A DNA stretch of 36,463 nt from Chloroflexota bacterium (lineage in GTDB: Bacteria > Chloroflexota > Dormibacteria > Dormibacterales > Dormibacteraceae), in contig VBEG01000057.1 in assembly GCA_005882115.1 (NCBI GenBank), positions 1 to 36,463 on the forward strand, in the 5' to 3' direction. Positions 30,880 through 36,463 of this stretch are shown piece by piece; the stretch's first letter is position 1; each line of letters starts with the position of its first letter. The notes beneath the pieces are model-generated. The model searched no databases. It was given only the letters and a program-made list of their open reading frames with translations, and had not been told where the DNA came from. The translations under genes and the position numbers were made by a program.

Positions 30880-31611
30880 CTAGCGAACCGCGAATACGAG
30901 CAGAACCGCGAGCTGGCACAGCTCGGCGGTGGCGCCGCAGACGTCACCCGTCGCGCCGCCCAATCTGCGCCGGGCCAGACCCGCGACGGCAATGGCTGTC
31001 AGGCCCACGAAGGGAAGCGCGAGCAGCGCCCGCCGCCAATCGATCGCGCCGGCGACCAGGGCCGTGGCCGAGCCGAGCACCAGGTCCAGCCCGCGATGCC
31101 TTGCATCCCATGCCGCAACGCCCAATCCGCTGGTTCTGACGTAAGGGACGAAAGCGATCACCGACAGGGTGGCCAGGCGCGACAGCGCGCCGCCGACCAC
31201 CAGCGCGGCAAGCCCTCGGGCAGGCGACATCGACGACAGCGCGGCGACGTCCAGCAGCAGAACCGCGACGATCGCGGTGACCCCGAACGTTCCCAGCCGC
31301 GGGTCACGCATCACCTCCAGGCGGCGCGAGGGATCCCCGCCCCCGAGCAAGCCGTCCGCCGTGTCGGCGAGGCCGTCGAGATGGATGGCACCCGTCAACA
31401 CACATAGAAACGCGACCGCGAACGCCGCAGCCAGGAGGGGAGACGTTAAGGCGCTGAGGACGGCGAAGGTGGCGCCCGCGGCCAGGCCGATGAGCGCTCC
31501 GATCGCCGGGAAGTAGGCCCGTCCGAGCCTCTCGCCCGAGCTTCCGTCGGCGTTGGCCACCGGGAGCACGGTCAGAAATGACATGGCGGCGCGCAGCGAA
31601 CGGATCGTCAC
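30880..31611 (-). CDS. cobS: adenosylcobinamide-GDP ribazoletransferase
   Basis: A 243-residue integral membrane enzyme that joins adenosylcobinamide-GDP and alpha-ribazole (phosphate) to give adenosylcobalamin (phosphate). The signature GAIHLDGLADTADGLLGG is clear, followed by RRLEVMRDPRLGTFG. It has about six to seven membrane helices and the C-terminal GGATGDVCGATAEL motif of the family. The GTG at 31611 overlaps the cobU stop by GTGA; the open frame continues upstream without family resemblance. It is the last gene of the B12 operon. Confidence 0.95.
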   Translation of the reverse strand: MTIRSLRAAMSFLTVLPVANADGSSGERLGRAYFPAIGALIGLAAGATFAVLSALTSPLLAAAFAVAFLCVLTGAIHLDGLADTADGLLGGGDPSRRLEVMRDPRLGTFGVTAIVAVLLLDVAALSSMSPARGLAALVVGGALSRLATLSVIAFVPYVRTSGLGVAAWDARHRGLDLVLGSATALVAGAIDWRRALLALPFVGLTAIAVAGLARRRLGGATGDVCGATAELCQLAVLLVFAVR

Positions 31612-32141
31612 GTCGGGTCGATGATCGGGTCCATCGGCTTCAGCTCGAGCGCACGCCCGGCGACCATCAGGAGAGAACGCTCGGCGCAATCGGCAAAAGC
31701 GACGTTGACCGCACCCAGCACGTCGCGATAGGCGCGCGCCAGCTCGTTGGCGGGCACGATGCCCAGTCCCACCTCGTTGGTGACGACGACCCCACGCCGA
31801 TGAGCGAGAGTGCGAGCGGCATCACCAGCCAGCGCGAGGATCGAATCAGCACCCCGACCCGCGCCCATCAGGTTGGACACCCACAGGGTCAGGCAGTCGA
31901 CGATGACGAAATCCGTCCCCGGAGCCGAGTCGATCGCCGCCTGCAGGTCGAGCGGCGCCTCCACCGTCGACCACGCGTCCGGCCGCCCGCCGCGATGCCT
32001 CTCGATGCGCAAAGCCATCTCAGCGTCGCCTGCCGTGGCGGTCGCGATGAAGGTCACCGAACCTCGTGCCTCACGGCCCAGGCGGTCGGCAAGGCGTGAC
32101 TTGCCGCTCCGCGCGCCTCCCAGGAGCAGCACGAACCCCAT
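31608..32141 (-). CDS. cobU: adenosylcobinamide kinase / adenosylcobinamide-phosphate guanylyltransferase
   Basis: A 177-residue bifunctional enzyme that phosphorylates adenosylcobinamide and transfers GMP to it. The P-loop LLGGARSGKS is at residues 6-15. The region IERHRGGRPDAWSTVEAP contains the histidine thought to carry GMP. FVIVDCLTLWVSN and VVTNEVGLGIVPANELARAYRD are strongly conserved. The ATG at 32141 overlaps the cobO stop by one base (TGATG) and fits the family length; the longer open frame is antisense or out of frame with cobO. It is also called cobP in aerobic-pathway organisms. Confidence 0.96.
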   Translation of the reverse strand: MGFVLLLGGARSGKSRLADRLGREARGSVTFIATATAGDAEMALRIERHRGGRPDAWSTVEAPLDLQAAIDSAPGTDFVIVDCLTLWVSNLMGAGRGADSILALAGDAARTLAHRRGVVVTNEVGLGIVPANELARAYRDVLGAVNVAFADCAERSLLMVAGRALELKPMDPIIDPT

Positions 32142-32707
32142 CAGAAGTCGATGCCGCGGATCGCGCGGACGCCGCGATCGAATGCGTGCTTGAGGTTGCG
32201 CATCTCTGTCACGGTGTCCGCAAGCTCGATGAGCGCCGGCGGAGCATCGCGCCCTGTCGCGATCACGTTCACCGACACCGGTCGAGCCGCGATCGCCGCC
32301 ACGACCTCCTCCGTGGAGATCCAGCCCCAGTTCATCGGGTACGTGATCTCGTCGAGCACGACAAGGCCGTAAGCCCCCGCCTGGATCTTCTCCTGGGCGA
32401 CCCGCCAGGCCTCTCGCGCGATCGCCTCGGTGCGGTCCAGGTCGCGCGAGTCCCAGGTGAACCCGTCGCCGATGGTCCACCACTCGACGCCCAGCCTGGT
32501 GGCTGCCTCCTTCTCGCCGACCTTCCATTTGTCGGACTTCATGAACTGGATCACGCATACCTTCCAGCCCCGCGCGACCGCGCGCAGCGCGGTGCCGAAA
32601 GCCGCGGTCGACTTGCCCTTGCCATTTCCCGTGTTCACGATCACGACCGACGGGGCTTTGCGCGAAGCCCTCGGCGGTGCGTGCAGCGGCACCTCTGGCG
32701 GGCTCAT
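32141..32707 (-). CDS. cobO: cob(I)yrinic acid a,c-diamide adenosyltransferase
   Basis: A 188-residue corrinoid adenosyltransferase of the CobA/CobO/BtuR type that makes the Co-C bond from ATP. The P-loop-like VNTGNGKGKSTAAFG stands near residue 24-38. The family continues with VIQFMKSDKWKVGE, GLVVLDEITYPMNWGWI, VNVIATGRDAPPALIELADTV and a C-terminal KHAFDRGVRAIRGIDF. The start overlaps the stop of the ABC ATPase by ATGA. It acts on imported or partly built corrinoid before CobU and CobS. Confidence 0.96.
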   Translation of the reverse strand: MSPPEVPLHAPPRASRKAPSVVIVNTGNGKGKSTAAFGTALRAVARGWKVCVIQFMKSDKWKVGEKEAATRLGVEWWTIGDGFTWDSRDLDRTEAIAREAWRVAQEKIQAGAYGLVVLDEITYPMNWGWISTEEVVAAIAARPVSVNVIATGRDAPPALIELADTVTEMRNLKHAFDRGVRAIRGIDF

Positions 32708-33477
32708 CTGCGCACGGGAACCACCGCGGTTCCCGACCCGTTCATATCGATCACCCTGACCTCAGCTCCATAGTGCGCGGAGATAGTCGGTTCGGTCAGG
32801 ACTTGCGCAGCAGTCCCCGTCGCGACCAAGCGGCCTTCCACCAAGAGGGCGAGGCGGTCCGAGTACTGACCGGCGAGCGTCAGCTCGTGCATGGCCGCGA
32901 TCACGGTCAGCTCCTGCTCGTGGCGGAGCTGATCGATCAGCTCGAGCACGGATTGCTGGCGCCCGACATCCAAAGACGTCGTCGGTTCGTCGATGAGAAG
33001 GACGGGTGCCCCCTGTGCGAGCGCACGCGCGATTGCCGCCCGCTGCCTCTCGCCTCCACTCAGCTTGTCCAACGAGCGCGCGGCAAGCTCGTCGAGCGCA
33101 AGCCTTCGCAGGACATCCTTCACGACCCGCCGATCATGCGAGCTCTCTCTGCCGAGGTAGCCCAGGTGCGGCGACCTGCCCAGGAGGACGTACTGCGCCA
33201 CGGTCATGCCCGCCGGCATCTGCGGCTCCTGGACCAGCATCGCGATGCCACGCGCGAGATTTCGCGAGCTCAGTCCGGTGACTGGGTGTCCGCCGATCAC
33301 GATGTCGCCCTGAAAAGGTACGAGACGGGCGATCGCACGCAGGATCGTCGTCTTGCCCGCACCGTTGGGCCCGATCAGCGACAGCCACTCGCCGGACGCG
33401 ACGGTCAAATCCAGGTCCCGGACCACAGGCCGGCCCTCGTAACCGACCGAAACAGAGGTGAGGACGACCGAGCTCAT
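32704..33477 (-). CDS. btuD: ABC transporter ATP-binding protein, corrinoid/iron-complex type
   Basis: A 257-residue ABC ATPase of the FecE/BtuD group. Walker A is SLIGPNGAGKTTILRA near residue 33-48, the signature is LSGGERQRAAIARAL near 137-151, Walker B is PVLLIDEPTTSLD near 156-168, and the H-loop histidine is in AAMHELTLAG. It overlaps both neighbours by four bases (cobO and the permease). Iron-siderophore systems look very similar; the riboswitch and the cob genes in the same operon make B12 or cobinamide the likely cargo. Confidence 0.93.
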   Translation of the reverse strand: MSSVVLTSVSVGYEGRPVVRDLDLTVASGEWLSLIGPNGAGKTTILRAIARLVPFQGDIVIGGHPVTGLSSRNLARGIAMLVQEPQMPAGMTVAQYVLLGRSPHLGYLGRESSHDRRVVKDVLRRLALDELAARSLDKLSGGERQRAAIARALAQGAPVLLIDEPTTSLDVGRQQSVLELIDQLRHEQELTVIAAMHELTLAGQYSDRLALLVEGRLVATGTAAQVLTEPTISAHYGAEVRVIDMNGSGTAVVPVRR

Positions 33478-34574
33478 AGCGGCGCCCCCCGAGTCGACCT
33501 CATGACGACGATGAAGAACGGCGCCCCGAGGAACGCCGTGATCACGCCGATCGGGAGCTCTGCCGGGGCCACGATCGTGCGCGCCGCGGTATCGGCCAGG
33601 ACCAGGAACGCGGCGCCGAAGAGCACCGACAGAGGGATCACGACGCGATAGCTGCGGCCGACCAGCAGGCGAATCGTGTGCGGAATGATGATGCCGACAA
33701 ACGCGATGGTCCCCCCGACCGCCACCACCGCCGCGGTGCCCAGCGTGGCCGCGACGACCACGATCAGACGAATCCGGCGCGTCGAGATGCCAAGGCTCGT
33801 GATCTCGTCCTCGCCAAGCGTCAGGGCGTCGAGCAGCCGGCGGTGCAAGAAGATCACGGCCACGCTCAGAGCCACATAGGGAAGCACCAGCAGCACGTCA
33901 TCCCACCCGGCGGTGACGAGCCGCCCGAGGATCCATGAGTAGACCATGCGGATGGAGCTGGTCTGCGTTTGCTGCACATACGACTGGATCGAGTTGAAGA
34001 AAGTCGCGATGGCCACGCCGGCCAGGATCAATCCTGTCGCCGACCGCAGCCCGGTGACGCTGCGGCCAAGGGCATAGGCGCCGGCCACCGCCGCCCCCGC
34101 TCCTACGAATGCGGCCAGCGGGACGATGTTGATGCCGGACACCGAGGTGCCAGGCGCGAAGGCGATCGCCAGCGTGGCACCGAGGTTCGCGCCCGCGGCA
34201 GCTCCGAGCAGGTAAGGGTCGGCTAGCGGGTTGCGAAACACGCCTTGATACGCGGCGCCCGCCACCGCCAGGGTGCCTCCGACCAGGACGCCCAGGACGA
34301 CCCGCGGAAAACGCAGCGACCACAGGATGTTGGCCTGGCCGGGATCGATCGACGAGGCGGTACCGAACCATGGGAGAGGAGCCAGCAGCGCCCGCGCAAC
34401 CGTGCCTAGGCCAATGTGGACGGGGCCTGCGAGCACACCGATCGCGCAGCACAGGAGCAGGGCGACACAGCCGGCCGCAGCCCAGATCCAGGGGAGCCGC
34501 GGCAGGCCGCGGAGCAGCGTGGGACTGCCGCCCGCCAAGCGCCTTGCCGAGGCCGGCTTGACTCCGACCGTCAC
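33474..34574 (-). CDS. btuC: ABC transporter permease, FecCD/BtuC type
   Basis: A 366-residue membrane protein with about nine to ten helices. Family marks are LRFPRVVLGVLVGGTLAVAG, AYQGVFRNPLADPYLLGAAA, GVAIATFFNSIQSYVQQ and the cytoplasmic LGEDEITSLGISTRRIRL coupling helix that contacts the ATPase, then GTIAFVGIIIPHTIRLLVG. The GTG at 34574 overlaps the stop of the binding-protein gene by GTGA and is chosen over a longer out-of-frame-looking extension. Assigned to B12 transport from the operon and riboswitch. Confidence 0.93.
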   Translation of the reverse strand: MTVGVKPASARRLAGGSPTLLRGLPRLPWIWAAAGCVALLLCCAIGVLAGPVHIGLGTVARALLAPLPWFGTASSIDPGQANILWSLRFPRVVLGVLVGGTLAVAGAAYQGVFRNPLADPYLLGAAAGANLGATLAIAFAPGTSVSGINIVPLAAFVGAGAAVAGAYALGRSVTGLRSATGLILAGVAIATFFNSIQSYVQQTQTSSIRMVYSWILGRLVTAGWDDVLLVLPYVALSVAVIFLHRRLLDALTLGEDEITSLGISTRRIRLIVVVAATLGTAAVVAVGGTIAFVGIIIPHTIRLLVGRSYRVVIPLSVLFGAAFLVLADTAARTIVAPAELPIGVITAFLGAPFFIVVMRSTRGAPL

Positions 34575-35530
34575 GCCGCCTTCTCGACCTGCTGGACATG
34601 AGTCGCGACGGCTTGCATGAAGTCGATGATTCGCGGTCCCCAGCGCGACGCGATGTCGTCGTCGACCCCGATCACCTGGCCCGTCCTGACCGCGGCGATC
34701 ACGCCCCAACCAGGGCGCGCCCCGACGGTGCGCAGGTCCTGCTGGCAGCACTTCGTGTCCGCCAGCACGATCAGGTCGGGATTCGACGCCACGATGAACT
34801 CGGCCGACAGCTGCGGATAGTCGGGCGTGGCGGAGGTCGCGGCGTCGGCGATGTTGGTCAGCCCTAGCAGCTTGTACACCTGCCCGATGAACGTGGCCGA
34901 GGTCGCCGAGTAGTACGTGTTGTCGAGTTCGTGATAAACGCGCAGCTGACGCGCAGGTTTGGCAACGGAGGCGACGAAGGAGCCGACCTGTGATCGCATC
35001 TTCGCGACGAGCGAATCCGCGTCGGACGGGTGACCCGCGGCCGCGCCGAGCTGCCGGATCTGCAGATACGAGTCGTCCAGGTTCTTGGCCGCGGGCTCGA
35101 TCAGGATCGGGACGTTGAGCGCCTGCATGCCGTGCACCAGGCCGCCCAGGTCATCCGCCGCCACCACCAGGTCGGGCGCGTAGCCGGCGATCGCCTCGAT
35201 GTTGGGCGTGAACCCCGACAGCTTGGTCTTGGGAACGTTCGACGGATAGTTCGACTGGTCGTCGACCGCGATCACCTGGGAACCCGCGCCGATGGCGAAC
35301 AGCATCTCGGTCGCGGTGGAGGAAAGAGACACGATGCGGTGCGGCTGCTTCGTGATGTTCACCGTTCTGCCGTCCGGCTGCGCGATGGTCACCGGAAAGT
35401 GCGCGGTCTGAGCGCTGGGTGTCGCCGATTGCGCACCTCCGCACGACGTCAGCGCGAAGCAAACGGCGAAGGCGAACATTCCGATCGGGCCGGCCAGTTT
35501 CGCGCTGGCCTCTGGCTGATGCTGCTGCAT
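34571..35530 (-). CDS. btuF: corrinoid ABC transporter substrate-binding lipoprotein, BtuF-like
   Basis: A 319-residue exported binding protein. A basic N-terminus and hydrophobic core (MFAFAVCFALTSC) end in a lipobox with the cysteine at about residue 30, so it is a lipoprotein held at the outer face of the membrane. The periplasmic-binding fold of the BtuF/FhuD type follows: PHRIVSLSSTATEMLFAIGAG, then LSGFTPNIEAIAGYAPDLVV and ASNPDLIVLADT. A CC pair (TKCCQQD) is notable. The ATG at 35530 has GGAGGA nine bases upstream. This GGAGG can pair with a leader segment, as noted for the riboswitch. Confidence 0.92.
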   Translation of the reverse strand: MQQHQPEASAKLAGPIGMFAFAVCFALTSCGGAQSATPSAQTAHFPVTIAQPDGRTVNITKQPHRIVSLSSTATEMLFAIGAGSQVIAVDDQSNYPSNVPKTKLSGFTPNIEAIAGYAPDLVVAADDLGGLVHGMQALNVPILIEPAAKNLDDSYLQIRQLGAAAGHPSDADSLVAKMRSQVGSFVASVAKPARQLRVYHELDNTYYSATSATFIGQVYKLLGLTNIADAATSATPDYPQLSAEFIVASNPDLIVLADTKCCQQDLRTVGARPGWGVIAAVRTGQVIGVDDDIASRWGPRIIDFMQAVATHVQQVEKAA

Positions 35531-35539
35531 CGAACCTGT

Positions 35540-35775
35540 CCTCCGGCGGCAACCACCCCACCTGGCAGGGAAACCTCGCCGCAGGAGGCATCCCCACTGA
35601 TCCGCGCAAGTGGGACGACCGCTCAAGGAATGGGTCTCCTGGCTTGTGGATCACAGCGTGTCGGCCGCCTTCCCAAGGACTTCGCCTCAGTGGCCGCAGG
35701 CCGAACGCTCCCCACTCACAGTTGCGCGACAGCGCCGGATTTGGACCGGCTTCCCGCATTCGGTGAGCTATTCAG
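35540..35775 (-). ncRNA. cobalamin riboswitch with Shine-Dalgarno-sequestering stem
   Basis: The minus strand before btuF carries the classic B12 aptamer pieces in order: GGGAAGCCGGTCCAAATCC (around 35735-35755), CGCAACTGTGAGTGG, GCCACTGAGG with GGGAAGGC, and the B12 box AAGCCAGGAGACC (35633-35645). Downstream, a small hairpin of CCCACT/AGTGGG is visible. Then CCTCCTGCGGC (35578-35588) can pair at 10 of 11 positions with GCCGCCGGAGG (35540-35550), which contains the btuF ribosome binding site. This points to translational control: with B12 bound, the ribosome binding site is masked. The limits of the aptamer are approximate. A CATAAT near 35788 could be its -10. Confidence 0.93.
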
Positions 35776-35788
35776 TTGTGCGAATTCA

Positions 35789-36463
35789 TTATGAGCGGTC
35801 AGAAACGCCCGCCTCGTCGAACGTCGCCATCTCATTGAGCAGGCGCACCGCCGCGCGAACGATGGGAAGGGCGAGCGCGGCGCCAGTCCCCTCGCCGAGC
35901 CGGAGGTCGAGGTCGAGCAGCGGATGCAGTCCGAGCCGATCCAGGACCGCGCCGTGGCCGAGCTCTTGCGAGCGGTGAGAGGCGATCATGTAACCGCTCG
36001 CCGCCGGTTCCATCGCCGCCGCCACCAGCGCCGAAGCGCCAGAGATGAAGCCGTCGATGATCGCGGGTTTACGACCTTCCGCGGCGGCAAGGATCACGCC
36101 CACCAGGCCCGCGATCTCCAGTCCACCCACCGCCGCCAGGGTGTCGATGGGGCCGCGTGCGATGGAGCCGGCATTGACCTGCAGCGCACCTCTGACCGCG
36201 TCCAGCTTGCGCCTGAGCCCTTCGTCATCGACCCCGGTACCTCGACCCACAACGAGCTCTGGCTCCAGCCCCGTCAGCGCGCAGATCAACGCCGCGGACG
36301 CGGTCGTGTTGCCGATGCCCATATCGCCCGTCAGCGCGACATCGACCGCCGGCGCCTGCTCGCGAACGAGCGAACGTCCGACCTCGATTGCCCGCTCCGC
36401 CTCGTCGACTGTCATCGCCGGCCCGCGCGTGATGCTGTCCGTACCGCGCCGCACTTTCACCGC
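35789..36463 (-). CDS. cobT: nicotinate-nucleotide-dimethylbenzimidazole phosphoribosyltransferase, 5' end beyond window
   Basis: The C-terminal about 224 residues of CobT, which makes alpha-ribazole phosphate from dimethylbenzimidazole and nicotinate mononucleotide. The family has about 350 residues, so roughly the first third lies to the right of the window. Clear marks are GDMGIGNTTASAALICAL, VGRGTGVDDEGLRRK, IDTLAAVGGLEIAGLVG, IIDGFISGASALVA, ASHRSQELGH and LRLGEGTGAALAL, which holds the catalytic glutamate. The stop lies just before the riboswitch, so cobT either precedes it in one transcript or has its own promoter further right. Confidence 0.96.
   Translation of the reverse strand, partial: AVKVRRGTDSITRGPAMTVDEAERAIEVGRSLVREQAPAVDVALTGDMGIGNTTASAALICALTGLEPELVVGRGTGVDDEGLRRKLDAVRGALQVNAGSIARGPIDTLAAVGGLEIAGLVGVILAAAEGRKPAIIDGFISGASALVAAAMEPAASGYMIASHRSQELGHGAVLDRLGLHPLLDLDLRLGEGTGAALALPIVRAAVRLLNEMATFDEAGVSDRS

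Noticed and set aside
32704-34574. Siderophore-iron transporter instead of B12 transporter
   Set aside because: The proteins alone would allow it, but the cobalamin riboswitch and the overlapping cobO, cobU and cobS genes favour corrinoid.

Overview
The window is high-GC DNA with short intergenic gaps and many 4-bp gene overlaps. GTG and TTG starts are frequent. It carries ECF, PadR, HxlR and STAND-type regulators, a PrgI/VirB4 pair and B12 salvage genes. This fits a soil bacterium of the Terrabacteria group, such as Chloroflexota, Dormibacterota or a distant actinobacterial relative. The phylum is an inference and no rRNA is present to settle it.

The window has two parts, divided by a tRNA-Lys(CUU) gene at 15916-15991 on the minus strand. 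To its left lies an accessory region (about 1-15915). To its right lies compact, housekeeping-like chromosome (16080-36463).

The accessory region appears to be a tandem array of site-specific insertions at the tRNA 3' end. Three displaced copies of the tRNA 3' half, running from the anticodon loop to the CCA, lie at 2875-2919, 7234-7278 and 12733-12778. Each is followed on its right by a 66-76 bp 'arm' made of 10-bp TGTCA-type repeats and two 12-bp AAGGTGTCA repeats. This divides the region into cargo blocks. D (left edge to about 2874) holds an ECF sigma factor, a membrane-anchored beta-propeller protein and a small membrane protein. C (2920-7233) holds a five-gene DUF4129/MoxR/DUF58 operon. 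B (7279-12732) holds an NmrA-like reductase, a SnoaL-like protein, an XRE-STAND regulator, an ABM-like monooxygenase and a TetR regulator. A (12779-15915) holds a four-helix membrane protein, a decayed LuxR-type regulator and a putative HExxH metallopeptidase. I see no integrase in any block. The array therefore looks like stacked recombinase-free cargo elements, possibly mobilised in trans, and is the most unusual feature of the window.

Right of the tRNA come a PrgI-like/VirB4-like pair with no other type IV secretion genes, an unknown protein, an alpha/beta hydrolase, a GlsB-type membrane protein, and a PadR-regulated DHA2 drug exporter. A GNAT acetyltransferase follows, then a tightly coupled folB-larC-folD-folC operon. 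Next are an SDR/membrane-protein pair divergent from an HxlR regulator, a zinc-ribbon protein with a degenerate GGDEF domain, a histidine phosphatase (possible CobC), a cupin, and a ComB-family phosphatase.

The right end is a minus-strand B12 locus: cobT (cut by the window edge), a cobalamin riboswitch, then btuF-btuC-btuD-cobO-cobU-cobS joined by 1-4 bp overlaps. Together these import corrinoid, adenosylate it and assemble the nucleotide loop. No corrin-ring synthesis genes are visible, so this looks like salvage.
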